Shown piece after piece: positions 8,110 through 16,418 of a DNA stretch of 64,000 nucleotides. The first letter of the stretch is position 1. The number at the start of each line of letters is the position of its first letter. The position numbers and the translations under genes were made by a program. Under the pieces are notes generated by a model. It searched no databases, had not been told where the DNA came from, and saw only the letters and a list, made by a program, of their open reading frames with translations. This stretch comes from Acidimicrobiaceae bacterium (lineage in GTDB: Bacteria; Actinomycetota; Acidimicrobiia; Acidimicrobiales; RAAP-2): NCBI GenBank assembly GCA_027315315.1, contig DAHUYG010000002.1, forward strand, positions 1 through 64,000. The letters are read 5' to 3'.

Positions 8110-9372
8110 GTGATCTCGCTCGAAGAGGCCCGCGACCTGGTCGTCTCGGCTTGCCCGGTCCTCGAGGGCGAGCCTCGGGCGCTCCGGGCCGCCCTCGGGT
8201 GCGTCACGGTGGCCCCGATCCTCTCGAGCGAGGACGTCCCCCCCTTCGCGACCTCGGCGATGGACGGCTTCGCGCTCCGCGCTGAGGACGTGGCCGGGGC
8301 GCCGGTCCGCCTCCCGGTGGCCGATTCGGTGATGGCCGGGGACGGCCGACGGGTCGCGCTCGGGGAGGGCCAGGCCGTCCGCATCATGACCGGCGCGCCG
8401 CTCCCCGAGGGCGCCGACGCCGTGTGCATGGTCGAACGGACGCGAACCGACGACGACGGCCGGTCGGTCATCATCGAGGACGCGCTCGGGGCGGGCACGG
8501 CCGTGCGGCTGGCCGGCAGCGACATCGCGGCCGGCAGCGAGGTCGTGCCGGCCGGCTCGGTGCTCAGCCCGGCCCATCTGGGCGTCCTGGCCCGCATCGG
8601 GCTCGACGCGGTTTTGGTCCATCGGACCCCGAGGGTGGGCATCCTCTCGACCGGCGACGAGCTTCGCGAGGGCCCGGGGTCCCTGCCGCGCGGCGCGATC
8701 CGCGACGGCAACCGGCCGGTGCTGATGGCACTCCTCGAGCGCGCCGGCTATCCCGTCGTCGACATGGGAATCGTCCCCGACGACCCCGCGGTGTTGCGCA
8801 GGGCCATCGAGCGGGCCGCCGAGGGGTGCGACGCGCTGGTCACGAGCGGCGGGGTCAGCGTCGGGGACCTCGACATCGTCCGCATCGTGCTACGCGACAT
8901 GTGCGGGGACGCGATGCACTGGATGCAGGTGGCCATCCGGCCCGCCAAGCCGCTCGCCTTCGCCGTGCTCGACGGACGCCTCCCGGTCTTGGGGCTCCCG
9001 GGCAACCCGGTGTCCTCCCTCGTGTCCTTCGAGCTCTTCGCGCGGCCGGCCCTGCGCAAGATGGCCGGGCACCGCCAGCTGATCCAGCCGACGCTGTCGG
9101 CCATCGCCGACGTCGACCTGCCCCGGGAGCCCGACGGCAAGACCTACTTCACGAGGGTCTTCGCCGAAGTCGACCGGACCGGCCACCTCCACGTCCGCCC
9201 GTCGGGCGGGCAGGACTCCCACCAGCTGCTGGCCATGGCCCAGGCGAACGCCCTGGCGGTGCTGCCCGACGGGACCGGCGTCGGGGCCGGGGAACCCGTC
9301 GAGATCCTGCTCCTCGACGGCGACCGGCTCGGGCGTGCCGGGCCGGCGGCGCAGACGACAACTCTTCCCTAG
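8110..9372 (+). CDS. moeA: Molybdopterin molybdenumtransferase MoeA
   Basis: Inserts molybdate into adenylated molybdopterin, the last step of basic Mo cofactor synthesis. 420 residues, normal length. Conserved stretches in order: SAMDGFAL, GQAVRIMTGAPLPEGADAVCMVE, RVGILSTGDEL, TSGGVSVGDLD, RPAKPLAFA and GLPGNPVSS. GTG start 19 bases after coxG, same operon. The position inside the Mo hydroxylase accessory cluster suggests a dedicated copy, though another moeA elsewhere cannot be excluded. Confidence 0.96.
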   Translation: MISLEEARDLVVSACPVLEGEPRALRAALGCVTVAPILSSEDVPPFATSAMDGFALRAEDVAGAPVRLPVADSVMAGDGRRVALGEGQAVRIMTGAPLPEGADAVCMVERTRTDDDGRSVIIEDALGAGTAVRLAGSDIAAGSEVVPAGSVLSPAHLGVLARIGLDAVLVHRTPRVGILSTGDELREGPGSLPRGAIRDGNRPVLMALLERAGYPVVDMGIVPDDPAVLRRAIERAAEGCDALVTSGGVSVGDLDIVRIVLRDMCGDAMHWMQVAIRPAKPLAFAVLDGRLPVLGLPGNPVSSLVSFELFARPALRKMAGHRQLIQPTLSAIADVDLPREPDGKTYFTRVFAEVDRTGHLHVRPSGGQDSHQLLAMAQANALAVLPDGTGVGAGEPVEILLLDGDRLGRAGPAAQTTTLP

Positions 9373-9375
9373 CAT
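9370..9375 (+). promoter_or_regulatory. -10 box TAGCAT, internal promoter for moaC
   Basis: TAGCAT overlaps the moeA stop codon and ends six bases before the moaC ATG. It could give moaC-mogA a leaderless start in addition to operon read-through. Confidence 0.35.
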
Positions 9376-9381
9376 CGCCCC

Positions 9382-9876
9382 ATGGCGTTCGACGGCCTCA
9401 CCCACCTCGACGCGCGGGGGCACGCCCGGATGGTGGACGTCACCCGCAAGGCCCAGACCCAGCGCTTCGCCACGGCCCGCTGCACGGTGAGCCTCTCCGA
9501 GGCGGCGCTCGCCACCCTCACGAGCGCGCAGGAGCCCGATCCCCTCTCCTCGGCCAGGGTCATCGGGATCATGGCGGCCAAGCAGACCGCCGACTTCATC
9601 CCGCTCTGCCATCCGCTCCTCATCGGCGACGTGGCGGTCGAGGTCGCGGTCGTCGACGGGGATCACCTCGCGATCGAGGCCAGGGTCAACACCTTCGGTC
9701 AGACCGGCGTGGAGATGGAGGCGCTGACCGCCTGCGCTGCGACGGCGCTCGCCATCTGTGACAGCTGCCACGAGGTCGATCCGGGGGTCTCGATCGAGGG
9801 CCTGACGGTCTGGGAGAAGCGCGGCGGGCGCTCGGGCACCGGGCGCCGCGAGGAGGCGACCGGGGGTCCCCGGTGA
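9382..9876 (+). CDS. moaC: Cyclic pyranopterin monophosphate synthase MoaC
   Basis: Converts the MoaA product (a cyclic dihydro-GTP) to cyclic pyranopterin monophosphate, the second half of Moco step 1. 164 residues. Family motifs: MVDVTRKAQT, IMAAKQTADFIPLCHPL, GVEMEALTA and the catalytic-Lys region LTVWEKRGGRSG. The ATG at 9382 follows the moeA stop by nine bases; the 3' end overlaps mogA as GTGA. Its partner moaA is in the convergent cluster downstream. Confidence 0.97.
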   Translation: MAFDGLTHLDARGHARMVDVTRKAQTQRFATARCTVSLSEAALATLTSAQEPDPLSSARVIGIMAAKQTADFIPLCHPLLIGDVAVEVAVVDGDHLAIEARVNTFGQTGVEMEALTACAATALAICDSCHEVDPGVSIEGLTVWEKRGGRSGTGRREEATGGPR

Positions 9877-10358
9877 ACGGGCACCGGGCCAAGGTCCTCA
9901 CCGTGTCCGACGGGGTGGTGGCGGGGACCCGGGAAGACCGCTCGGGCGCCGCCCTGGCCGAGCTCCTGGCGGCCGAGGGCTACGAGGACGCCGAGGCGGT
10001 CGCGTGCCCCGACGAGCTCGAGCAGATCGCGGCGACGCTGCGCGCACTGTGCTCGGGTTTCGCCGGCCTGGTCGTCACGACCGGCGGGACCGGATTCGCG
10101 CCGCGCGACGTCACGCCCGAGGCCACGCTCCTCGTGGTCGAGCGCGGCGCGCCGGGGCTCGCCGAGGCGATGCGCAGCGTCAGCCCGCTCGGTCGGTTGA
10201 GTCGGGCGGTCGCCGGCACCGTCGGGGGCTGCCTCGTCCTCAACGTCCCGGGTTCGCCGAGCGGGGCCACCGAGTGCCTGGGCGCAGTGCTCGACGTGCT
10301 CCCCCATGCGCTCGCGCTGCTCGCCGGGGACGAGGATCCCCACCCCCCGACGGGCTAA
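9873..10358 (+). CDS. mogA: MogA/MoaB-type molybdopterin adenylyltransferase
   Basis: Adenylates molybdopterin to prime MoeA-catalysed metal insertion. 161 residues with the hallmark TTGGTGFAPRDVTPEAT and the GSPSGATECLGAVLDVLPHAL C-terminal motif. The GTG start overlaps the moaC stop by four bases. The 3' end overlaps the convergent moaD by four bases. Called MogA or MoaB in different genomes; the function is the same. Confidence 0.95.
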   Translation: MNGHRAKVLTVSDGVVAGTREDRSGAALAELLAAEGYEDAEAVACPDELEQIAATLRALCSGFAGLVVTTGGTGFAPRDVTPEATLLVVERGAPGLAEAMRSVSPLGRLSRAVAGTVGGCLVLNVPGSPSGATECLGAVLDVLPHALALLAGDEDPHPPTG

Positions 10359-10591
10359 CCCCCCGAGACGGGCGGGAGCAGCGCGACCTCGTCCTTTTGG
10401 CCGACCGGCGTCTCGGGCGTGGTCGGGTCGCCGTTGAGCCACACCCGACAGGTCGGCAGGAGGCGGGCGAGCTCCTCGCCGTAGCGCTCGACGGTCGCTG
10501 CGACCACGTCCCCGACCGTGCGACCCTCGACGAGCGTCGCACGCGTGCCGGTGGCGTCGCGGGCCGGCCCGAAGAACACGACGCTCGGCAA
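10355..10591 (-). CDS. moaD: MoaD, molybdopterin synthase small subunit (sulfur carrier)
   Basis: Ubiquitin-like sulfur carrier that donates the dithiolene sulfurs to precursor Z. 78 residues ending in the required Gly-Gly, which becomes the thiocarboxylate. Beta-grasp features: VVFFGPARDATG at the N-terminus and VWLNGDP in the middle. The start is a TTG two bases after the moaA stop, with the GGGGGG at the end of moaA as probable ribosome-binding site. Third gene of moaE-moaA-moaD. Confidence 0.93.
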   Translation of the reverse strand: MPSVVFFGPARDATGTRATLVEGRTVGDVVAATVERYGEELARLLPTCRVWLNGDPTTPETPVGQKDEVALLPPVSGG

Positions 10592-10592
10592 C

Positions 10593-11654
10593 TCACCCCC
10601 CGATCATCGACATGGAGCGGGCCGGGCGGAGGAAGCCCGGATCGTTGATCCCGTGGCCGGGCAGCTTGGCGTTGACCGCCCGGCGGAGGGCGAGCGCGAT
10701 CTCGTCGTCGCCGCCCCCGCCCCGGATGAGCTCGCGCAACGGCGTCTCCTCGTTGGCGAACAGGCAGTTGCGAATGGCCCCGTCGGCGGTCACCCGCAAC
10801 CGGTCGCAGGTCCCACAGAAGGGCTTCGTGACCGTCGCGATCACGCCGATCTCGCCGGCCCCATCGGTGAATCGATAGCGGGTCGCCGGGGCGGACGGGT
10901 CGGCGTCCGCCGGGACGACCGACTCGAGGGACCAGCGCGCGGCGATGGTCTCGAGAATGTGGTCCGCCGACACCACGCTCCCGCGGTCCCAGCGACCGGC
11001 GCCGTCGAGGGGCATGTACTCGATGAAGCGAACGATCCGACCCGTGGACCGGGCGAAACCGGCGAAGTCGGCGATCTCGTCGTCGTTGACACCCGCCACG
11101 ACGACGACGTTCACCTTGAGCGGGGCGAGCCCGGCCCGCTCCGCCGCATCCATCGCCGCCAGCACCGGTGCGAGCTGACCACGGCGCCGGATCGTCGGGA
11201 ACCGGTCGTCGCGCAACGAGTCGCAGCTGATGTTCACGCGCTGCAAACCCGCATCGGCGAGGGCCTTCGCCCTGCGCTCGAGGCCGATACCGTTCGTCGT
11301 CATCGACAGGTCGGCGAAGCCGAGCTCGGCCAGGCTCGCCACGAAGGACTCCACGCCGCGACGCACGAGGGGCTCGCCGCCGGTGATGCGCACGCGGCTC
11401 ACGCCGAGGTCCCGTGCGACCCGTGCGATCCGGGTCAGCTCGTCGTAGGTCAGGTTCCTGCTCCGCGGCGCGAACACGACCCCTTCCTCGGGCATGCAGT
11501 AGACGCAGCGCAGGTTGCAGCGGTCGGTGATCGAGATCCGCAGGTCCCGGTGCACCCGCCCGAAGCGGTCGACCAGGCGGGGATCGTCGGTGCCCGGCTC
11601 GGCCGGGTTCGGGCGGGGGCCGAGCGCGACCGGGACCGAGGAGCCTGCGGTCAT
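10593..11654 (-). CDS. moaA: GTP 3',8-cyclase MoaA
   Basis: Radical-SAM enzyme starting Mo cofactor synthesis from GTP. 353 residues. N-terminal SAM cluster Cys46, Cys50, Cys53 (CNLRCVYC); C-terminal substrate cluster Cys280, Cys283 (CGTC) and Cys297. ITGGEPLVRRG is the GGEP motif. The C-terminal Gly-Gly required for activity is present (SMIGG). The ATG at 11654 overlaps the moaE stop as ATGA. The frame stays open far upstream, but that extension is only the shadow of moaE. Confidence 0.97.
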   Translation of the reverse strand: MTAGSSVPVALGPRPNPAEPGTDDPRLVDRFGRVHRDLRISITDRCNLRCVYCMPEEGVVFAPRSRNLTYDELTRIARVARDLGVSRVRITGGEPLVRRGVESFVASLAELGFADLSMTTNGIGLERRAKALADAGLQRVNISCDSLRDDRFPTIRRRGQLAPVLAAMDAAERAGLAPLKVNVVVVAGVNDDEIADFAGFARSTGRIVRFIEYMPLDGAGRWDRGSVVSADHILETIAARWSLESVVPADADPSAPATRYRFTDGAGEIGVIATVTKPFCGTCDRLRVTADGAIRNCLFANEETPLRELIRGGGGDDEIALALRRAVNAKLPGHGINDPGFLRPARSMSMIGG

Positions 11655-12121
11655 CGATCGGGACCGGGCGCGTCGGCCACCTGGGAGAGCTCCTGGGCAT
11701 GGAGCCCCCAGTCGGCGCCGCCCCCCCAGATCTCCCGCTTCCAGATCGGGACCGTCGCCTTCAGGGTGTCGATGCACCAGTGGACGACGTCGAAGGACTC
11801 GGAGCGATGGGGGGTCGAGGCCGCGATGAGCACCGAGGCCTCGCCGATGAGGACCGGACCCACCCGGTGCACCAGGGCGAGCCGGCCCACCTGGGGCCAG
11901 CGACGGCGGGCCTCGAGGGCGATCTCGGTCATCTTCGGGACGACGAACGGCTCGTAGGCCTCGTACTCGAGCCTCTCCACCCGTGGGCGGTCGTCGGACT
12001 GCTCGCGAGCGGTGCCGCAGAAGATGTCGACGGCACCGCAACCCGGCCGGACGACCCAGGCGGCGATCGCCGCGAAGGGGATCTCACCGGAGGTGAGCTC
12101 GATCCAGTCGTCCTGACCCAC
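11651..12121 (-). CDS. moaE: MoaE, molybdopterin synthase catalytic subunit
   Basis: Large subunit of MPT synthase; with MoaD it adds the dithiolene sulfurs. 156 residues. Motifs: GAVDIFCGTAREQ, the conserved LEYEAYEPF, VALVHRVG-type stretch (LALVHRVGPVLIGEASVLIA) and the catalytic Lys near ATVPIWKRE. First gene of moaE-moaA-moaD. GTG start preceded six bases upstream by TAGGGT, fitting a leaderless mRNA. Confidence 0.95.
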   Translation of the reverse strand: MGQDDWIELTSGEIPFAAIAAWVVRPGCGAVDIFCGTAREQSDDRPRVERLEYEAYEPFVVPKMTEIALEARRRWPQVGRLALVHRVGPVLIGEASVLIAASTPHRSESFDVVHWCIDTLKATVPIWKREIWGGGADWGLHAQELSQVADAPGPDR

Positions 12122-12127
12122 CGGACC

Positions 12128-12133
12128 ACCCTA
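12128..12133 (-). promoter_or_regulatory. -10 box TAGGGT, leaderless moaE
   Basis: On the minus strand TAGGGT ends six bases before the moaE GTG at 12121; no Shine-Dalgarno is seen. Probable promoter of the moaE-moaA-moaD operon. Confidence 0.45.
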
Positions 12134-12181
12134 GCGGCGCTCCGTCGGACCTCCACGGGTCAATGGCTCCCCGTCCAGGGA

Positions 12182-12586
12182 TTATGCCCGTCGACGCGCG
12201 AGCTCGATGCCGACGTTGGTCGCCTTGATGACCACGTCGGCCAGTACGCCGGGCGCGAGCTCCAGTTCGTCGGCGGCCTCGCGGGTGATCAGCGAGACGA
12301 AGCGGTGGGGACCGGCCTGCACCTCGACCTGGGCGGCGACGGTGTCGCGGACGACCCGGGTCACGATGCCGGCGAAGCGGTTGCGCGCCGACTGCGCACG
12401 CTCGCGCCCCGCATGGTCCTTCTTCGCCACCTCGACGGCCAGGCGGGCCAGGTCCTCGCCGTCCACCGAGCGCCTGCCTCCCGCCGTGCGCACCACCTTC
12501 ACCTGGCCGGCGTCGGCCATCCGACGCATCGTGTCGCTGCTCACGCCGAGCACCTCGGCGGCCTGGCCAATCCCGTAGTTCGGCAT
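12182..12586 (-). CDS. HTH (MerR/excisionase-like) plus TOBE domain regulator, molybdate-responsive candidate
   Basis: 134 residues: an N-terminal helix-turn-helix of the excisionase/MerR kind (YGIGQAAEVLGVSSDTMRRMADAG, split here as IGQAAEVLGV and TMRRMADAG) and a C-terminal TOBE/Mop-like domain from about residue 65 (ARNRFAGIV, VVRDTVAAQVEV, LVITREA-like ITREAADEL, KATNVGIE). TOBE domains bind molybdate or tungstate. Divergent from modA, so it most likely controls the mod genes; this is inference. ATG 12586 is chosen because TATGGT ends seven bases upstream; an in-frame ATG at 12598 lacks any such signal. Confidence 0.88.
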   Translation of the reverse strand: MPNYGIGQAAEVLGVSSDTMRRMADAGQVKVVRTAGGRRSVDGEDLARLAVEVAKKDHAGRERAQSARNRFAGIVTRVVRDTVAAQVEVQAGPHRFVSLITREAADELELAPGVLADVVIKATNVGIELARRRA

Positions 12587-12593
12587 GGGGGAG

Positions 12594-12599
12594 ACCATA
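12594..12599 (-). promoter_or_regulatory. -10 box TATGGT of the HTH-TOBE regulator
   Basis: Minus-strand TATGGT followed by seven bases and the ATG at 12586. The box overlaps the alternative upstream ATG, which argues against that start. Confidence 0.4.
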
Positions 12600-12718
12600 T
12601 GACGGGCACCGGTTCCCGGCTCGTGGATAACGACGTCCAGCAACTACCAGAGAAATTGCCGGCTCGACTCCGGTTTGCTAGCCCAGCGACGGAGAAATCC
12701 TCGCAAATGACGGTCTTG

Positions 12719-12724
12719 TACACT
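12719..12724 (+). promoter_or_regulatory. -10 box TACACT, leaderless modA
   Basis: TACACT ends six bases before the ATG at 12731. The roughly 130-base region between it and the divergent regulator start is where a molybdate-responsive operator would be expected; I saw no clear inverted repeat. Confidence 0.45.
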
Positions 12725-12730
12725 TCCCCG

Positions 12731-13639
12731 ATGCCACATGGGCCGCGCCCGCCTCGCCCCGCCCGCCTGCGGAGGGCTCGCTGCCTCGGCGCCCCCGGGG
12801 TGACCCTCCTCGTCGCCTGCTCGTTGGCGTGCGCCGGCGCCCCTGGCCAGGCCGCCGCAGCCACCGGGTCGGTGACGGTGCTCTCGGCCGGGTCTCTCCA
12901 GGACCTGATGCAGAACCAGGTCGCCGCGGCATTCCACCGGGTGACCGGAGACACCCTCAACAACATCTCGATGGGGTCGACCGCGCTCGCGAGCAGCATC
13001 TCGGGGGGCACGATCCAGGCCGACGTCTTCATCAGCGCTGCGCCCGCGGTCAACGCGACCCTGGAGGGCAGCGCGCACGGCAACTGGGTCTCGTGGTACG
13101 CGCAGTTCGCGAGCTCGCCCCTCGTCCTCGGCTACAACCCCATCAGCAGCTTCGCGAGGGACCTGAGGACCAAGCCCTGGTATGCGGTCGTCGGCCGACC
13201 CGGCTTCAGGCTCGGTCGGACCGACCCCTCGCTCGATCCGAAGGGTGTCCTCGCGGACAACGCCCTCGATCAGGCGGCCACCCGCCACCACCTGCCGCAG
13301 CTCAGGACCCTGGCCACCGAGCAGGTCAACGTGTTCCCCGAGGAGGCGTTGGTCGGCGAGCTGCAGGCCGGACAGCTCGACGCCGGCTTCTTCTATAAGG
13401 TCGAGGCGGCTGCGGCGAAGCTGAAGACGGTCCCGTTGGCCGGCACCTCGTCGGGGGCCGACTTCACGATCACCATTCTCAACCGCGCCCCGCACGAGGC
13501 CGCTGCGGTCGCCTTCGTGAAATTCCTGCTCAGCAAGAGCGGAAAGAAGATCCTTGCGAAGAACGGCGTCGTCGCATCCAAGCCCAAGGTGTCAGGTCTT
13601 CGGTTCGCGCCCCGCGGCCTGAGGGCAGCGCTCAAATAG
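12731..13639 (+). CDS. modA: ModA, molybdate ABC transporter substrate-binding protein (probable lipoprotein)
   Basis: Extracytoplasmic molybdate/tungstate binding protein. 302 residues: Arg-rich n-region (RPARLRRARCLG), hydrophobic segment and lipobox-like LVAC near residue 32, so membrane-anchored by lipid is likely; signal peptidase I cleavage after AQAAAA-like sequence is the alternative. The mature domain starts VTVLSAGSLQDLM, with oxyanion-site motifs GSTALASSI and ADVFISAAP, and ends like WtpA/ModA proteins (FVKFLLSKSGKKIL). An upstream in-frame ATG at 12707 is possible but the -10 box spacing favours 12731. The permease-ATPase fusion starts at the next base after the stop. Confidence 0.92.
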   Translation: MPHGPRPPRPARLRRARCLGAPGVTLLVACSLACAGAPGQAAAATGSVTVLSAGSLQDLMQNQVAAAFHRVTGDTLNNISMGSTALASSISGGTIQADVFISAAPAVNATLEGSAHGNWVSWYAQFASSPLVLGYNPISSFARDLRTKPWYAVVGRPGFRLGRTDPSLDPKGVLADNALDQAATRHHLPQLRTLATEQVNVFPEEALVGELQAGQLDAGFFYKVEAAAAKLKTVPLAGTSSGADFTITILNRAPHEAAAVAFVKFLLSKSGKKILAKNGVVASKPKVSGLRFAPRGLRAALK

Positions 13640-15499
13640 ATGCGACGGGGGGTAACCAGGAGCCCCCTGCCCTGGCTCGCTGGCCTGATCGCGCTGTACC
13701 TCGCCGTGCCGGTCGGCGCGTTCGTGGTGCGCTTCGCAGTGTCGAACCAACGGGGCTTCGGGTCAGCGGGCCTCTTCCCCTCCCTGCTCGTCTCGCTCGA
13801 GAGCGCGACGATCTCGCTGGCGCTGATCACCGTGCTCGGCGTCCCGCTGGCCTACCTCCTCGCGCGGTCGTCCGGCCGGGTGGCGTCGGTCCTCGGCGTC
13901 GTCGTCCAACTGCCGTTGGCCTTTCCGCCCCTCATGTGCGGGATCCTGCTCGTGTACCTCGTGGGTCCCTACACGTTCCTCGGCCGGCTCTTCGATGGGC
14001 ACCTCACGATGTCGGTGACGGGCGTGATCCTGGCCCAGACCTTCGTCTCGGCGCCCTTCTTGATCGTCGGCGCCCGCGCCGCCTTTGCGTCGGTCGAACC
14101 CTCGCTCATGGACGTCGCGGCGACCCTGGGCCACTCCGAGCTGTCACGGTTTCGACGGGTCGCGCTGCCGGTGGCCGCACGGGGCATCCGCGCCGGGATG
14201 CTCCTCGCGTGGCTGCGGGCGTTCGGCGAGTACGGCGCCGTCGTCGTGATCGCCTACCACCCGTTCTCCTTGCCCGTGTACACCTACAACCAGTTCAGTG
14301 GGGCGGGCCTGCCGACCACCCTCGCGCCGAGCGCGCTCGCCCTTCTCGTCGCGGTGGCGGTGGTCGGCCTCAGCCGGATCCGCCTCGATCCGAGGCCCCG
14401 GGCGGCCCTTGTCCCCGAGGCGAGTGCCCCGGCGCCCAGCCCGCCGCATCGGGTCGGCTTCGACCTCGACCACCGGGTCGGCTCCTTCCGCCTCTCGGTG
14501 TCCCACCGGCCCGGCGGGAATCGCCTGGCCATCCTCGGCCCCTCGGGGTCGGGGAAATCCACCCTGCTCCGGTGTCTGGCCGGGTTGCAAGGGGCGGCGG
14601 CCGGTGGCGTGCGCCTCGGGGATCGTGCGATCGAGGGCGTTCGGGTCGAGGACCGTCGCGTGGGCTACGTGGCGCAACGCTTCTCGCTCTATCCCCACAT
14701 GACGGTGTGGCAGCACCTCATGTTCGCCCGCGGGGCCACGCCGTCGATCGCGGCGCACTGGTTGGCGCGGCTGGGGCTCGAAGGGCTCGAGGACCGGTTT
14801 CCCCGCCAGCTTTCGGGCGGTCAGCAGCAGCGGGTCGGCCTCGCCCAGGCGCTGTGCAGCTCGCCCGCCCTCTTGCTCTTGGACGAGCCCTTCTCGGGGC
14901 TCGACCCCCCCGTCCGGCGGGACCTCCAGCGTGAGCTGCGCAGGCTGCAGCGCGACACCGGCCTCAGCACGGTGCTCGTCACCCACGATCCCGAGGAGGC
15001 GGCGCTCCTGTCCGAGGATCTCATCGTGCTCTCCGAGGGTGCGGCCCTCCAATCGGGGCCGTCGCGGGGGGTGTTCGCGCATCCGGCATCGCCAAGGGTG
15101 GCGCGGCTGCTCGGCATCCCCAACCTGCACCGGGCCGTCGTCGCCTCCGAGGGCCTGATCGACGCCCAGGGCACGCTGCTCGAGGTGAACGCCGAGGGCG
15201 TTGGCGCGAACGCCGCGGTCCTCTGGAGCATCCGTCCCGAACACGTCCGGGTCCGCGCCGACGGGAGGCTGCTCGGCACCCTCGCCGACATCGCAGATCT
15301 CGGCACCACGACCGAGCTCGAGGTCGCCCTCGCCAACGATCTGCGGATCGTGGCGCGCACGCCGGAGGGCCTCGATCTCGAGGTCGGGCAGCCCTGTCGC
15401 ATCGAACTGCCCCCGGAGGCCATCACCGTGTGGCCCGACCCGATGCCGACGAGCCCGACGTCGGCGCCCGGAGGCGGAGAAGCGTCGCGTCCCGCCTGA
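13640..15499 (+). CDS. modBC: ModB-ModC fusion: molybdate ABC permease and ATPase in one polypeptide
   Basis: 619 residues. Residues 1-255 form a ModB-type permease with about six membrane helices and the EAA loop (ATLGHSELSRFRRVALPVA). A Pro/Ala-rich linker near 255-275 leads to the ModC ATPase: Walker A GPSGSGKS near 301, Q-loop VAQRFSLYPHMTV, signature LSGGQQQR near 391, Walker B LLLLDEP near 412, H-loop VTHD. A C-terminal TOBE-like domain (about 495-600) includes WSIRPEHVRV. Both halves are complete and joined in frame. The ATG abuts the modA stop. Usually these are separate genes; fusions are known but uncommon. Confidence 0.94.
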   Translation: MRRGVTRSPLPWLAGLIALYLAVPVGAFVVRFAVSNQRGFGSAGLFPSLLVSLESATISLALITVLGVPLAYLLARSSGRVASVLGVVVQLPLAFPPLMCGILLVYLVGPYTFLGRLFDGHLTMSVTGVILAQTFVSAPFLIVGARAAFASVEPSLMDVAATLGHSELSRFRRVALPVAARGIRAGMLLAWLRAFGEYGAVVVIAYHPFSLPVYTYNQFSGAGLPTTLAPSALALLVAVAVVGLSRIRLDPRPRAALVPEASAPAPSPPHRVGFDLDHRVGSFRLSVSHRPGGNRLAILGPSGSGKSTLLRCLAGLQGAAAGGVRLGDRAIEGVRVEDRRVGYVAQRFSLYPHMTVWQHLMFARGATPSIAAHWLARLGLEGLEDRFPRQLSGGQQQRVGLAQALCSSPALLLLDEPFSGLDPPVRRDLQRELRRLQRDTGLSTVLVTHDPEEAALLSEDLIVLSEGAALQSGPSRGVFAHPASPRVARLLGIPNLHRAVVASEGLIDAQGTLLEVNAEGVGANAAVLWSIRPEHVRVRADGRLLGTLADIADLGTTTELEVALANDLRIVARTPEGLDLEVGQPCRIELPPEAITVWPDPMPTSPTSAPGGGEASRPA

Positions 15500-15551
15500 C
15501 TCCGGCGGTGCAGTGGGACGCTCGGACACCCCTTCGCCTCGTCGCGGGCCC

Positions 15552-16418
15552 TCAGAGCCGGACCGGCATCGACCGGTCGAGGTCGGTCGGCGCCGCCCGG
15601 GACAAGACGGTGATCCCGAGGGCCATGACGCAGAAGGCCACGCCGGCGACCGTCCTTTGGATCGTGCTCGCGGCGAACCGTTCGTCGAAGATCCAGACGC
15701 TCAACCCGATGGCAACGGCCGGGTCGACGACGACGATCAATGGTTGGGACACGCTCAACGGGCCCACCTGCAAGGCGGCCTGTTGGAGCACCGAACCAAG
15801 GACGCCCGCGGCGATCAGCGCGTAGATCGGCCAGTGCTCCAACGTCCCGAGGGGGCCCGATGCCGCGAGCACGTCGGTGGTCGCCTTGATGAACGTTGCC
15901 ATCAGCGCCCAGGTGGTCGAGGCAGCGATGGCGTAGAGCGCCGCACGGCGCACGGAAGATCCCCATCGTGCCATGACGCTCAACGCGGCGACTGCGCCGC
16001 CGAAGACGCCCAGCGCGGAATACCAATCGACGGCATCGGGCTTCAGGTGGCCACCGTGGGGCTCGGCCGCGACCAGGAACACCGCCAGGGCCCCACAGGC
16101 GACGAGCGCAGCGACCCACGCCATCCGCGCGATGTGCTGGCGGACCCAGAACCGGCGCAGGAGGAGAGCGAAGACCAACTCGGTGACGAGGAGGGGCTGG
16201 ACGACCGCGAGCTGCCCGCCGTGGAGTGCGATCGCCTGGAAGGCGAATGCCCCAGCGGCCGCCGCCCAACCGAGGAGCCAGAGAGGCTGGCGGATCAGGA
16301 AGGTGACGACACTCCAACCGCGGTGCTTGGACACGCCGACGCTCGCCGCGTGCTGGGTCATGAGGTGTACCGCGTTTGCCAGGGCGGCGGCCAGGGAGAA
16401 GGCGATCGTGACAGTCAC
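15552..16418 (-). CDS. EamA/DMT-superfamily membrane transporter
   Basis: About 288 residues with nine to ten predicted membrane helices and two repeated EamA-like halves; a conserved stretch VQPLLVTELVFALLLRR in the first half is echoed by VSQPLIVVVDPAVAIGLS in the second. Substrate unknown; DMT proteins export metabolites or drugs. Start uncertain: GTG 16418 places the first helix (TIAFSLAAALANAV) at the N-terminus. A longer frame to 16541 adds about 40 Gly/Ala-rich residues of low coding character. Convergent with modBC, 52 bases away; no functional link is evident. Confidence 0.85.
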   Translation of the reverse strand: MTVTIAFSLAAALANAVHLMTQHAASVGVSKHRGWSVVTFLIRQPLWLLGWAAAAGAFAFQAIALHGGQLAVVQPLLVTELVFALLLRRFWVRQHIARMAWVAALVACGALAVFLVAAEPHGGHLKPDAVDWYSALGVFGGAVAALSVMARWGSSVRRAALYAIAASTTWALMATFIKATTDVLAASGPLGTLEHWPIYALIAAGVLGSVLQQAALQVGPLSVSQPLIVVVDPAVAIGLSVWIFDERFAASTIQRTVAGVAFCVMALGITVLSRAAPTDLDRSMPVRL

